Assembly: GCF_014193675.1 (NCBI RefSeq)
Contig: NZ_BLXZ01000003.1
Location: 620,001-684,000, forward strand
DNA: 64,000 bases
Reading direction: 5' to 3'
Source: Geomonas limicola
Lineage (GTDB): Bacteria > Desulfobacterota > Desulfuromonadia > Geobacterales > Geobacteraceae
Under the pieces are notes generated by a model, which worked only from the letters and a program-made list of their open reading frames with translations, was not told where the DNA came from and ran no database searches. Below are positions 45,900 to 55,385 of this stretch, piece by piece (position 1 is the stretch's first letter; each line of letters opens with the position of its first letter). A program made the translations under genes and the position numbers.

Positions 45900-47372
45900 A
45901 TGAAACGAATCAAAAGGCTCTTAGTGATAAGCTGGTCGCTGCTCCTCATGGCCGGCGTGGTCTCGGCGCAGGGTGCCCAGGCCAAGAAGGCCGCACCCGC
46001 CGCGACCAAGCCCGCTGCCGCGCAGCAGCTTGCCGACCCGCGCACCCTGACCTTCCCGCCGCTTAACTTCCAGATCCCCAAGACCGAGCGGGTCCAGCTG
46101 AAAAACGGCATGGTGGTCTACCTTTTGGAAGACCACGAACTCCCCATCGTCAACCTGACTGCCTACGTCAACGCCGGGAGCATCTACGAGCCGGCCGACA
46201 GGGTGGGACTCGCCGCGATGACCGGAGCGGTGATGCGCAGCGGCGGCACCCTCTCCACCCCGCCTGACCGGCTGGACAGCGAGCTCGAGTTCATGGCCTC
46301 GTCCATCGAGTCGAGCATCAACACCGACCACGCCAGCGTCTCGCTCTCGACGCTGACCCGGAACCTGGAGCGCACCCTGGAACTCTTCGGGCAGGTGATC
46401 ACCCAGCCGGCCTTCGACCCGTCCCGCGTCGAGCTGGCCCGCCTGCAAAGCGTCGAAGGGGTGCGGCGTATGAACGACGACCCGAAATCGATCGCCAACC
46501 GGGAGCTGGGCCGCGCCATCTATCCGAACAGCCCCTTGAGCAGCATCCCGACCATCGCGTCGGTAAGTTCGGTGACCCGGCAGGAGATGCTTGACTTCCA
46601 CAAGCGCTACTTCTACCCGGCCAACACGATGATCGCGGTCTCCGGCGATTTCGACCGCGCGAAGCTCCTGGCCAGCCTGGAGCGGCTCTTCGCCGGCTGG
46701 CAGAACCAGCCCAAGATCTTCCCCGAGGTGCCGGCACCCAAGGACGATCCCACCCCGGCCGTGTTGTTCGTGCAGAAGGACGTGAACCAGTCGGTAATCC
46801 GCATGGGGCACCTGGGGATCGACAAGAACAACCCGGACCTCTACGCCCTCAAGGTGATGGATTTCATCCTGGGCGGCGGCTTCACCTCGCGGCTCACCCA
46901 GGAGATCCGCTCCAACCAGGGGCTCGCCTACAACGTGGACAGCTACTTCGAGACCGGGCGCCGCTTCCGCGCCCCCTTCGTCGCCGAGACGGAGACCAAA
47001 TCGGAGACCACGGTCAAGGCGACCACCCTGATGCGCTCGATCATTGCCGGGATGACCCAGTCCGAGGTCTCGGACCGCGAGCTCAAGCTCGCCAAGGACG
47101 CCATCATCAACTCGTTCATCTTCGGTTTTGCCCGCTCCGACGCGGTGGTGAACCAGCGGACCCGCCTCGAGTTCTACGGCTACCCGGAAGGGTACCTGGA
47201 GAACTACCGGGACAACATCGCCAAGGTGACCAAGGCAGACGTACTGCGGGTCGCCAAAAAGTACCTGCACCCCGACGCCATGAAGCTCGTGGTGGTCGGC
47301 GACGCCAAGAAATTCGACCAGCCGCTCTCGGTCTTCGGGACCGTGCAGAACATCACGCTGAACAACAACTAA
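45900..47372 (+). CDS. M16 family peptidase homologue (non-catalytic partner)
   Basis: 490 residues with a signal peptide (~1-24) and an Ala/Lys-rich linker. The position of the zinc motif reads DRVGLAAMTGAVMRSGG, so the H-x2-E-H is absent and the subunit is probably inactive itself, as in bacterial M16 heterodimers. Other parts are well kept (MIAVSGDFDRAKLLASLERLF, GGGFTSRLTQEIRSNQGLAY). It likely completes the substrate chamber with the subunit encoded at 44353. The next small gene starts 13 bases downstream. Confidence 0.92.
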   Translation: MKRIKRLLVISWSLLLMAGVVSAQGAQAKKAAPAATKPAAAQQLADPRTLTFPPLNFQIPKTERVQLKNGMVVYLLEDHELPIVNLTAYVNAGSIYEPADRVGLAAMTGAVMRSGGTLSTPPDRLDSELEFMASSIESSINTDHASVSLSTLTRNLERTLELFGQVITQPAFDPSRVELARLQSVEGVRRMNDDPKSIANRELGRAIYPNSPLSSIPTIASVSSVTRQEMLDFHKRYFYPANTMIAVSGDFDRAKLLASLERLFAGWQNQPKIFPEVPAPKDDPTPAVLFVQKDVNQSVIRMGHLGIDKNNPDLYALKVMDFILGGGFTSRLTQEIRSNQGLAYNVDSYFETGRRFRAPFVAETETKSETTVKATTLMRSIIAGMTQSEVSDRELKLAKDAIINSFIFGFARSDAVVNQRTRLEFYGYPEGYLENYRDNIAKVTKADVLRVAKKYLHPDAMKLVVVGDAKKFDQPLSVFGTVQNITLNNN

Positions 47373-47385
47373 CAGGAGGGATACG

Positions 47386-47493
47386 ATGGCAACCTGGAAA
47401 TGCAGCAGCTGCGGTTTCACCAAGGAAGGAAGATGCAAACCCCAGAAGTGCCCCCAGTGCCAGGAGAAGGGGAACTTCGAGAAAACCGAGTAG
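47386..47493 (+). CDS. RCKP-type rubredoxin-like small protein
   Basis: 35 residues: MATWKCSSCGFTKEGRC, then KPQKCPQCQEKGNFEKTE. Two C-x2-C knuckles and the RCKP signature place it among short rubredoxin-like domains binding iron or zinc. ACAGGAGGGATACG precedes the ATG, a strong ribosome site. It is 13 bases after the M16 gene, so it is the third gene of that operon. A terminator follows at 47539. Confidence 0.87.
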   Translation: MATWKCSSCGFTKEGRCKPQKCPQCQEKGNFEKTE

Positions 47494-47538
47494 GCCTTCT
47501 CTGGTCCCACGTTCGGGACCTGTGCTGGACACGAAAAA

Positions 47539-47570
47539 GACCTCTCACCGACGGTGGGAGGTCTTTTTTT
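47539..47570. terminator. Intrinsic terminator
   Basis: GACCTC and GAGGTC arms, with an inner CACC/GGTG pair, are followed by seven T on the plus strand and preceded by five A, so it can serve both directions. It lies 46 bases after the RCKP stop. Confidence 0.85.
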
Positions 47571-47594
47571 GTTGGAGCTCCGCGTAATCCTCAA

Positions 47595-47623
47595 GTCCCC
47601 TCTCCCGCAAGGGGAGAGGGGAC
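47595..47623. repeat. GTCCCCTCTCC hairpin
   Basis: An 11-bp inverted repeat (gtcccctctcc / ggagaggggac) around a short loop, related to the hairpins at 43381-43490. Confidence 0.6.
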
Positions 47624-47685
47624 CGTCTAGTATAGTTCATCGTGCGTTGGAGTTGTTCCAGGCTTAGCTGCGAGGACGGATCGTA

Positions 47686-48465
47686 CTATTCCCCGGAGAA
47701 GACCGGCGGGCGCTTTTCCAGGAAGGCCGTGATCCCCTCGCCATAATCCTTGCTGTCGTACACGGTGCGGCGCAACCCCTGGATGCGCTCGAAGGTGAGC
47801 GGGCTCAACGGATGGGCGCTCGCCAGGAGCCGGATCTGCTCCTTGATGACGCCGATACTGAGCGGGCTGTTGCGGGTGATCTTGGCGGCCATCTCGTAGG
47901 TGAAGTCCTCGAGGCTCTCCACGTCCACCAGGTGGTTCAAAAGCCCCGCCTTGGCAGCCTGTTCGGCCGAGAGCGGTTCGGCGGTGAAGAACATCTCCTT
48001 GGCGATGTTCACCCCCATGATGTTGATGAAGTGCAGGATCCCCGAAACGTTGTAGGGGACGCCGATCTTCGCCGGGGTCATGCAGAACGAGGAGCTCTGG
48101 CAGCCGATCAGGATATCGCAGGAGAGCGCCAGGTCGCAGGCGCCGCCCCAGACGCTCCCCTCGAGCATGGCGATGACCGGGATGGGGAGGCTCTGGATCG
48201 AACGCAAGATGGTGACCAGGGGATCGTTGTAGGCGAGCGGGTCGCGGCCGGGCATGGGGAGTTCGTGGACGTCGTGGCCGGCGGACCAGACCTTGGACCC
48301 CTTCAGGGCCCTGAGGATCAGCACCCGCATCTTTCCCTTCTGCAGGGCGGCGATGGCCTGGATCATCTCGGAGATGGCGGCGCTGCTCAATACGTTGCGG
48401 TGCGTGGGATTGTTGAAGGTGATGGTGCCGATGTTGTCCTGCAACTGGGTGGTGATGAGTGCCAT
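47686..48465 (-). CDS. scpB: Methylmalonyl-CoA decarboxylase (enoyl-CoA hydratase superfamily)
   Basis: 259 residues from ATG 48465, behind AGGAG. The sequence follows E. coli ScpB (YgfG) closely in its diagnostic parts: GSKVWSAGHDVHELPMPGRDPL, MLEGSVWGGACDLALS, SFCMTPAKIGVPYN and FERIQGLRRTVYDSKDY. The GVPYN tyrosine and the His in GHD are those tied to decarboxylation of (R)-methylmalonyl-CoA to propionyl-CoA. Mutase and CoA-transferase partners are not in this window. It is monocistronic, between convergent hairpins and the AspT gene. Confidence 0.9.
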   Translation of the reverse strand: MALITTQLQDNIGTITFNNPTHRNVLSSAAISEMIQAIAALQKGKMRVLILRALKGSKVWSAGHDVHELPMPGRDPLAYNDPLVTILRSIQSLPIPVIAMLEGSVWGGACDLALSCDILIGCQSSSFCMTPAKIGVPYNVSGILHFINIMGVNIAKEMFFTAEPLSAEQAAKAGLLNHLVDVESLEDFTYEMAAKITRNSPLSIGVIKEQIRLLASAHPLSPLTFERIQGLRRTVYDSKDYGEGITAFLEKRPPVFSGE

Positions 48466-48694
48466 CTGGAAGGTTCTCCTTGGTTGACGAAGTGAAGCTC
48501 GGGAACAACGCTCCGGTGTCAACGTATCGGCGGGAATCGCCTCAAGTGTAGTTGTATTTCCGACGGCACAGGCAACCCATCCGGGCCGTTGAGCGGACGG
48601 CCTCTTTCTTGGGCCGCCACAAAGTGTACCAGATATTCTCCGACAGGCTCTTCCGGGCCGCTTCAACCTGAAACTGCGGCGCCGATCAGGGCCG

Positions 48695-50332
48695 TTACCA
48701 GGGGGAGCTTACGATGATGTGCACCAGGATGATCTTCCCGATGGTGGCGACCGGGTAGACCGAGGCGTACCCCTGGTCCGGGAAGTCGTTGCCGGTCTGA
48801 TCCTTGGCGTAGCCCAGGACCGCTATCTGGGTGTGCATGCCGGCGATCATCCCCGAGAGGTAGCTCATCGGGATCTTCATGAACCGGTAGCCGATGAAGA
48901 GCACGGTAAGAGAGGCGAAGAAGGTGATGGCGGCACCGGCCAGGAAGATGGAGAGCCCGCCGCCGCGGCTCAAGGTCTGGAAGAAGGTGTAACCGGCCCG
49001 GGTGCCGATGCTCGCCAGAAAGAGGGTGAGCCCGATCTGGCGTACCGTCATGTTGACGCTGTAGGGGAGCGTCCAGACCATCCCCCCCATGCGGCCGTAG
49101 GTACCAAGGATCAGTGCCACGATGAGCGGACCGCCGGCAAAACCGAGCTTCAGGGTGCCGCCGCCCGGGAAGGGGAACGGGATGAGCCCCACGCAAAGCC
49201 CCAGCACCAGGCCGAAGCTGAAGGTCATGATGTCGACCTCGCTCACCTTGCGGTAGGAGTTGCCGAAGAAGGCGCAGACCTCCTCCATGTGGTCCCGGTG
49301 GGCCAGGACGCGCACCAGGTCGCCCAGCTCCAGCACCATCTCGGCACGCGGCTGGTAGGCGTCGTCGCCGCGCCTTACCTCGGTCACCACCTCGCCGAAG
49401 CGCTCCCTCAGGTTCAATTGCCCGATGGTCCGCCCCACCACGGTCGGGTTCGAGACGAAGATGCGCCGGTACTCGTACTCGGTGCGGTCGATGCGGATAT
49501 CGCGGCGCCGCTCGCCGAACGCCTTGGCCACCAGGGCCAGATCCTCCGGGTCCCCCACCGCCATAACCAGGTCGCCGTCGGCGAGCTTGGTGTGCGGGGT
49601 CGCCATGAAGAACTCGTCGCCGCGCTTGATGCGGCCAAAGAGCACCTTCCAGTTGTGCAGCGCGCCCAACTCCGCCACCGTGGAGCCCGGAGGGTCGAGC
49701 TGGTGGATCTTGAAGGTGCAGGTGACGTTCTTGCTGGTGTCGTCTTCGTGGCCGCGCAGGCTGGCGGCCTCGGCCTGGTAATCCACCTTCCAGATCCTTT
49801 GGGCCAGCATGATGGCGAGCACCACGCCGATCACCCCGATCGGGTAGGTGACCGAGAAGCCTACCACCGGTTCGGCCAGAAGCCGGTCCAGTTGCTCGGT
49901 CAGAGCGGTCTGCTTGATGGTGTCGAGGACCGCCGCCAGGGCCGGCGAGGTGGTGAGGCTGCCGGCAAACATCCCGGCCGCCACTCCCGCACTGAGCCCC
50001 AGGCTCTTCTTGAGCACCAGGCAGAGGATCCCGGCGCAGAGCAGCGCGCAGGCGATGAGCATGTTGTTGCGCATCCCGTCGCGCCTAAGCGAGGCCACGA
50101 AGGCCGGCCCTGCCGCCAGGCCGACCGTGTAGACGAACAGGGCCTGGCCCAGCACGTAGACGATCTCCGGCGACTTGAGGTCCGGATGCAGCGAGCCGAC
50201 CGCGATACCCACGAAGAGCACCGCTCCCACACCGAGGCTCATGCCGAAGACCTTCACGCGACCCAAGGGATACCCAACCGCGGCGACCAGAAACAGGAGC
50301 AGCAGAGGATTCTCTATGAGCGTCTGTACCAT
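48695..50332 (-). CDS. AspT/YidE-like antiporter with two TrkA_C domains
   Basis: 545 residues. An N-terminal set of five to six helices (~1-175) and a C-terminal set (~370-540) carry the AspT-Asp-Ala exchanger duplication. Between them, two TrkA_C domains (~195-280 and ~285-365) include DLVMAVGDPEDLALV and DLVRVLAHRDHMEEV. The family is typified by the aspartate:alanine exchanger AspT; cargo here is unknown. The gene has a strong CAAGGGA-type context near ATG 50332 and about 360 bases to the next minus-strand gene. Confidence 0.9.
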   Translation of the reverse strand: MVQTLIENPLLLLFLVAAVGYPLGRVKVFGMSLGVGAVLFVGIAVGSLHPDLKSPEIVYVLGQALFVYTVGLAAGPAFVASLRRDGMRNNMLIACALLCAGILCLVLKKSLGLSAGVAAGMFAGSLTTSPALAAVLDTIKQTALTEQLDRLLAEPVVGFSVTYPIGVIGVVLAIMLAQRIWKVDYQAEAASLRGHEDDTSKNVTCTFKIHQLDPPGSTVAELGALHNWKVLFGRIKRGDEFFMATPHTKLADGDLVMAVGDPEDLALVAKAFGERRRDIRIDRTEYEYRRIFVSNPTVVGRTIGQLNLRERFGEVVTEVRRGDDAYQPRAEMVLELGDLVRVLAHRDHMEEVCAFFGNSYRKVSEVDIMTFSFGLVLGLCVGLIPFPFPGGGTLKLGFAGGPLIVALILGTYGRMGGMVWTLPYSVNMTVRQIGLTLFLASIGTRAGYTFFQTLSRGGGLSIFLAGAAITFFASLTVLFIGYRFMKIPMSYLSGMIAGMHTQIAVLGYAKDQTGNDFPDQGYASVYPVATIGKIILVHIIVSSPW

Positions 50333-50639
50333 GGCTTCTCCACTTTGCTCTTACTGCAGGGAATGGGGGGCTGAACCTCCGCACCGGCAGCTTGAGACAA
50401 ACAAGATAAGCCGGGTTGAGACATTAGCCAAAATTAATCCACGGCCAAGTATAGCAAGGCGACTTGAACAAGCAACGAAAACGGTGGGATTGATTAGCGG
50501 ATCTCTTAAACGGAGACACTAAGACGGCCAGGCCTCAGCGCAGGCGCGGTACCACAAAAAAGGAGCGCTGTGCAGGAGTGGACTTGTCGAAACAGTGGCG
50601 GGCGGCGACGGGGGGCTACCAGGTAGTACCGGGGGATGG

Positions 50640-50673
50640 AAAAAAAAGACGGGGTGGAATGGTCCACCCCGTC
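50640..50673 (-). terminator. Intrinsic terminator of the GH13 gene
   Basis: A perfect 10-bp stem (GACGGGGTGG / CCACCCCGTC) reads into eight U on the minus strand, 21 bases after the stop at 50694. The remaining intergenic sequence (50333-50639) contains an 'aaacggagacactaagacggc' type remnant and nothing else that I can support. Confidence 0.9.
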
Positions 50674-50693
50674 GGGGTTTGTGATACTGCCTG

Positions 50694-53600
50694 CTACTCG
50701 GGCTGGGAGGTGTCGAAGCTTCTCAGCAGGTGCTCCAGACGGTAGCCGGCCTGCTCGGCGCTCCTGAGCACCTGCGCGCAGTTACGCTGCACTGCGGCCA
50801 GGGGTTGCGGTACCCCACCCGCACCGTACGGGGCGAGGCGCGACAACCAGGTGAACACCAGTTCCAGGCGCTCCTTGTTGAGCCACTCGACACCGCCGCT
50901 TTCGTGCAGTTGCAGGAAGTCGGCCGCCGCCTGGTCGGCGAAGAATCCGGTCAGGCTCACCAGCGCCCCCTTCTCCTCGAAGTCGTTCAGGAGGGATGCG
51001 TGGCGCAACAGCACCCGCAGGAGATCTCCCCAGGCCCAAGGCTGCAGGGTTTCCCCGGCTTCCTCCGCGTCGGGCAGCAGCGCGAAGGCCTCCACCACGG
51101 GACGTGCCAGACCGAAGTGATCGTAAAGCGGTGCCGACTCGACCTCGGTCAGTTCGCCGATGCGGTGCAGGGCCAGGAAGGCGCAGAGCAGCAGGTGGTT
51201 TCGCGGATCGACGGTCAACTCGGGGGCCGGCGCCTTGAGGGCCTGGTTCATCTCGGCGCCGAAGGTGACCAAAAGCGAGCGCAGTGAGCTCTCCTTGGCC
51301 TGGGGCGCGAGTGTCTTGTAGAAGGCCGCCACCAGCGGCTCCAAAAGTGGCACCATCATGAGCGCCTCGGCGTCAGGTTCGTCGGCCGCTGCGATGATCT
51401 TGGCAAGCAGCGCCCGCAGGGCGTCGTTGGCCGCGGCCCAGCGCACCTGCTTCACCTCTTCCTCCAGGCTCTCCACGGGGGCTCCGTTCAACTTGTAGCA
51501 GAGGCTCCCCCAGGTGCCGAAGTCGTCGTCCCAGATCTCCTTGAAATCGAGGAAAGCGTGGTACTCGTAGCCGGACAGTTCGACGAAGAGCCCCTGTTCG
51601 CAGAGCTCGCGGCCGTTTCTCAGGTAGCAAAGCCCGGTGGCGTAGTCCCGGAAAGAGTAGTAGTGCCGCCCGTCACCGTTGAATTCGAGCGCCTCGCCCA
51701 GGCTGCGCTGCACCAGCGCCGCACTGCCGTCGCCGCTTTTCCGGGTGGCCGCACAGGAATAGCGGATCCACCCCGCCGTGTTGGCGTAGCGGTTGTGGAA
51801 CAGGATGAGGCCGCGCTCGTTGCCGTAGCGGTTCGAGTAGGCGAAGACGTTCTCGTCGACGGCAGATCCGGCGTAGAAGTCGTAGAGCACGAAGTTCTCG
51901 CTCCCCGAGAAGATGTGGCGCCGGCGCATGAGCGGGAAGATGTTCGCCTCGTGGCGGGCCACCAGCGCCTGGTCCACCGGCTCGTCCCACAGGGCGCGCT
52001 TGTACTCCATGCCGTACTTCTCGTGGAAACCCTCGACCTGGCCGTGGCCGATCATGGGGAGCCCGGGCATGGTCACCAGGAGCACCGTGGCGCCGAAGTA
52101 CTTCCCTTCCTTGCCGAACTGCTCGACGGCGGTCCGCTCGTCGGGGTTGTTCATGAAGTTGACGAAGCGCTTCAGGATCTCGGGCTCGAATTCCAGGACG
52201 TTTTTCAGGGTCTGGCGGTACTTGGCGTTCTCCTCCATCTTCAGCATGTTCATGAAGGCGGAGTTGTAGACCCGGTGCATCCCGAGGGTGCGCACAAAGT
52301 ACCCTTCCATGAGCCAGAAGGCCTCGGCGAGCAAAAGGGTGTCCGGCGCCTCCACCGCCACCCTATCCACCACCTCGCGCCAGAACTCGTTGGGGAAGAC
52401 GGCGTCGAAGGAGGGGCGGTCCATGCCGTGTTCGGCGCGCGAGGGGACCCCGGAGCCGTGCCCCGGCAGCGGGTACCAGAGGCGCTGGTAGTGCTTTTTC
52501 GCGAGGGTCATGGCGGCGTCGAAGCGGATGATGGGGAACTGGCGCGCCACGTGGAGGATGGTCTGGATCACCGCCTCACGCACCTCGGGGATCAGGTAGT
52601 TGAGCTGGGCGGTGTCGTTCCAGGGGGTCGAGGTGCCGTCATTGCCGTGGTAGATGTAGCGCACCCGGCCGGAGTGCCTGTCGACGTGCTTGAAGACCAC
52701 GGCGGCGTCCCGGCGGTCCCAGTAACCGTCCTCGATGAAGAGCCCGATACGGCCGTCGAAGGAGAGGTCCGGGCCGTTGAACTGGTAGTTGGGGTACGGC
52801 GGGTAGTCGAGCTGGACGAACCAGTCCGGGTGTTCCAGGGTCCACTTGGAAAAGAGGCCGGTGTGGTTGGGGACCATGTCGCTCGCCAGCCGGATGCCGC
52901 GCGCGGCGCAGCGCTGCCGCAGGTTGTCGAGCGCCCATTCGCCCCCGAGGTCCTGCGCGATCACGTAGTCGAAGAGCGAGTAGGCCGAGGAGATCGCCTC
53001 GTGGTTACCCATGATGTGCTTGACGCGCTGCGAGGAGGGGGAGCGTTCCCAGATGCCGATCAGCCAGAGCCCGGTGAACCCCCAGCGCGCCAGCTTGTCC
53101 AGCTCGGCGTCCGGGATCTGGTCCAGGGTGCGGATGTCGCGGCCGTAGCTGCGGGAGAGCTGCCCGAGCCAGACGTAGACCATCTTGGCGATCATCACCA
53201 CGTTGGCCATCCAGTCGGCGTCCTGGGAGAAGCGTTCGTACTCCGGGTACTCGTCTCCACCGGCGCGCTTGAGCCACCCCTTGCCGAAGAGGACCTTCGC
53301 CTCGCCGGCGCCGTGCCCCTGGGCAAAGGAGCGCTCCTCCTGGGCCACGATGTCCATGGCGGTAATGAGTTCGGTGAGGAGTTCACCGGGGAGGATGCCG
53401 GCCCAGTGTTCCTTGATGTAGGCGATCTGCCCGGCAAGCGAGGTGGGTGCGGCCCTCAAGGGGGCGCGCAGCAGCTCGGGGAGCGGCACGTTGAGCGGCT
53501 GGAACCCGGGGCCCTGCGCCAGGCGCGCGTCGAGTTTCCCGGAAACCGCCGGGTACGGCGAGGTGGCGGCCAGTTCCACGGTGTCGAAGATTTGGCGCAG

Positions 53601-54095
53601 CCCGTCCAGGGCGCGGTTCTCGTCGCCCAGGCGCAACAGGAAGAGCTCGGCGGCAAGCCCCGAGCGGCGGGAAAGCGCGGCATCGTCTCCGGAGAGGTAC
53701 CCCTGCGGGGTCTGCCTCCCCTTAACCATCTCCTGGGAGGGGAACAGTTCGGTGAGACGGCCCAGCGCCTGGGCGGCCTCGCCGCGGTACTCGGGGTAGC
53801 CCGCCTGGGCCATGGCCGAGTTGAACACCCCGGGCTGCTGCCGGCAGTACTCGGCCACCAGGAACCGGTACACCTTGTTGAACACCGAGTAGAGATGCAA
53901 GAGCCCCGGCGGGACGGCGGGCTCCCCGGCGACGAGCTGCCGGTTCAGTTGGGCCGCCAGGCGCCGGGCGTAGATGATGCCCGGAGCGCTCCCCAGCTGC
54001 TCCAGCAGGGTGCGCAGCTCGACGCGCTCGCCACACCGGGCGGAAATGGGGATATCGAAAGGGAAATAATCGGAATTAATCAGCCGTTGCTTCAT
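50694..54095 (-). CDS. Large GH13 alpha-amylase family protein
   Basis: 1133 residues from ATG 54095, behind AGAGGTG. An N-terminal helical domain (~1-240) is followed by the GH13 (beta/alpha)8 barrel (~270-800). Region I is ASDMVPNHTGLF (near 408), region II RFDAAMTLAKKH with the nucleophile Asp (near 522), and region III LLAEAFWLMEGYF with the general acid (near 587). Region IV reads FMNNPDERTAV: the catalytic Asp is present, but the preceding His common in GH13 is Pro. The C-terminal ~330 residues are helical. Cytosolic glycogen/maltodextrin processing is likely; no other glycogen genes are nearby. Confidence 0.88.
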   Translation of the reverse strand: MKQRLINSDYFPFDIPISARCGERVELRTLLEQLGSAPGIIYARRLAAQLNRQLVAGEPAVPPGLLHLYSVFNKVYRFLVAEYCRQQPGVFNSAMAQAGYPEYRGEAAQALGRLTELFPSQEMVKGRQTPQGYLSGDDAALSRRSGLAAELFLLRLGDENRALDGLRQIFDTVELAATSPYPAVSGKLDARLAQGPGFQPLNVPLPELLRAPLRAAPTSLAGQIAYIKEHWAGILPGELLTELITAMDIVAQEERSFAQGHGAGEAKVLFGKGWLKRAGGDEYPEYERFSQDADWMANVVMIAKMVYVWLGQLSRSYGRDIRTLDQIPDAELDKLARWGFTGLWLIGIWERSPSSQRVKHIMGNHEAISSAYSLFDYVIAQDLGGEWALDNLRQRCAARGIRLASDMVPNHTGLFSKWTLEHPDWFVQLDYPPYPNYQFNGPDLSFDGRIGLFIEDGYWDRRDAAVVFKHVDRHSGRVRYIYHGNDGTSTPWNDTAQLNYLIPEVREAVIQTILHVARQFPIIRFDAAMTLAKKHYQRLWYPLPGHGSGVPSRAEHGMDRPSFDAVFPNEFWREVVDRVAVEAPDTLLLAEAFWLMEGYFVRTLGMHRVYNSAFMNMLKMEENAKYRQTLKNVLEFEPEILKRFVNFMNNPDERTAVEQFGKEGKYFGATVLLVTMPGLPMIGHGQVEGFHEKYGMEYKRALWDEPVDQALVARHEANIFPLMRRRHIFSGSENFVLYDFYAGSAVDENVFAYSNRYGNERGLILFHNRYANTAGWIRYSCAATRKSGDGSAALVQRSLGEALEFNGDGRHYYSFRDYATGLCYLRNGRELCEQGLFVELSGYEYHAFLDFKEIWDDDFGTWGSLCYKLNGAPVESLEEEVKQVRWAAANDALRALLAKIIAAADEPDAEALMMVPLLEPLVAAFYKTLAPQAKESSLRSLLVTFGAEMNQALKAPAPELTVDPRNHLLLCAFLALHRIGELTEVESAPLYDHFGLARPVVEAFALLPDAEEAGETLQPWAWGDLLRVLLRHASLLNDFEEKGALVSLTGFFADQAAADFLQLHESGGVEWLNKERLELVFTWLSRLAPYGAGGVPQPLAAVQRNCAQVLRSAEQAGYRLEHLLRSFDTSQPE

Positions 54096-54256
54096 GAAGA
54101 CACCTCTCGGGAGTTGGCGCTGGCTTAGGCGCACTGCTTGATGGCGGGCACCAGTCGGCAATAATACATGGTATTTTTCCGGCTGTCTCTAAAAAAATTG
54201 TTATTAACATGTTAGAATTTTCCCCGCTTTTAGCCTCCCTGCTTCGGCATTTACCC

Positions 54257-54285
54257 TTGACATCATTTGAGATTTGACCTAAAGC
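54257..54285 (+). promoter_or_regulatory. Promoter candidate for the mltG operon
   Basis: TTGACA (54257-54262) and TAAAGC (54280-54285), 17 bases apart. The start site would be near 54292, a few bases ahead of the open frame of mltG. The remaining bases of 54096-54416 show nothing else. Confidence 0.5.
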
Positions 54286-54416
54286 TAGCGAAAGCGTCTT
54301 GCTAAAGCACCGTTTTTAAACAGGGTACTCCCATCGCACTCTCTGCCTTCACACGTCTTTACCGTAAGCTCCGCCGGCGGCGCCGCGCCACCCTCCTCGT
54401 CCTTATCATCCTCATT

Positions 54417-55385
54417 ATGATCCCCCTGGGGCGCTTCTACCTGTTCATCCAGGCCCCCGCCGGAAACGGCAAGAAGGTGGAGATCGTCGAGCTTGCCAAG
54501 GGGAGTTCGCTGCGCAGCTTCGCCGGCGTTCTCGAGTCCCGGGGCATCGTCTCCAGCGCCCGGCTGTTCGCGCTCTACGCCCGGGTCAGGGGGGGAGACG
54601 CGCGCATCAAGGCGGGTTACTACCAGTTCAGCGACGGCATGCGCCCCTCCCAGATCCTGGACAAGATGCTGGCCGGCGACGTCTACCAGCGCGTCTTCGC
54701 CCTCCCCCCGGGCTACTCGATGTACCAGGTGGCCGAGATCCTGGAGAAGCACGCCATCTTCCGCAAGGAGGCGTTTCTGGAGGCCTGCCGCGACCGGGCC
54801 CTGCTGGACCAGTTGGGTATCGCCGCGCCGAGCGTCGAGGGATACCTCTTCCCGGGAAGCTACAACATCCTCCCCGGGCGCACCGAGCGCGAGGTGGTGC
54901 GCGAGATGGTGGAGCGCCAGCTCAAGGTGCTGAAAGGCTACCAGGCACGGGCCGAGAAGGCCGGTCTGCCTCTGGCAAAGCTGCTCACCCTGGCCTCCAT
55001 GGTCGAAAAAGAGGCGATCCGCGCCGAGGAGAAGCCGACGATTGCCGCCGTGTTCCAAAACCGCCTCAGGCTGAGGATGCGCCTGCAGAGCGACCCCACG
55101 GCCCTGTACGGGATCCGTGCCTTCGCCGGCAAGGTCTCGCGCCAGGACATCCTCAAGCCGACCCCCTACAATACCTACCTCATCCCCGGGCTGCCGCCGG
55201 GCCCCATCGGCAATCCCGCGAGCGACACCCTCGAGGCGGTGCTGAACCACCCCACGGTCCCCTACCTCTACTTCGTGGCGCGCGGCGACGGCAGCCACCA
55301 GTTCAGCAGCGACCTTACCGCCCACAACGCGGCGGTGCGCAAGTTTCTCAGGTCCAGCAGCACCGTCAGCGCAGAGGCGCCCTGA
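54417..55385 (+). CDS. mltG: Endolytic peptidoglycan transglycosylase MltG
   Basis: 322 residues from the first ATG, but translation probably starts further upstream. The in-frame sequence just before encodes a basic patch (YRKLRRRRR) and then a hydrophobic helix (ATLLVLIILI), exactly the N-terminal anchor expected. No ATG, GTG or TTG lies between the stop at 54303 and 54417; an ATC at 54333 sits seven bases after AGGG. Conserved parts: a LysM-like region (~25-75), FPGSYNI, then the YceG catalytic segment ASMVEKEA with the Glu, and PTPYNTYLIPGLPPGPI. It cuts nascent glycan strands at the membrane. It shares one base with the next gene (TGATG). Confidence 0.9.
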   Translation: MIPLGRFYLFIQAPAGNGKKVEIVELAKGSSLRSFAGVLESRGIVSSARLFALYARVRGGDARIKAGYYQFSDGMRPSQILDKMLAGDVYQRVFALPPGYSMYQVAEILEKHAIFRKEAFLEACRDRALLDQLGIAAPSVEGYLFPGSYNILPGRTEREVVREMVERQLKVLKGYQARAEKAGLPLAKLLTLASMVEKEAIRAEEKPTIAAVFQNRLRLRMRLQSDPTALYGIRAFAGKVSRQDILKPTPYNTYLIPGLPPGPIGNPASDTLEAVLNHPTVPYLYFVARGDGSHQFSSDLTAHNAAVRKFLRSSSTVSAEAP

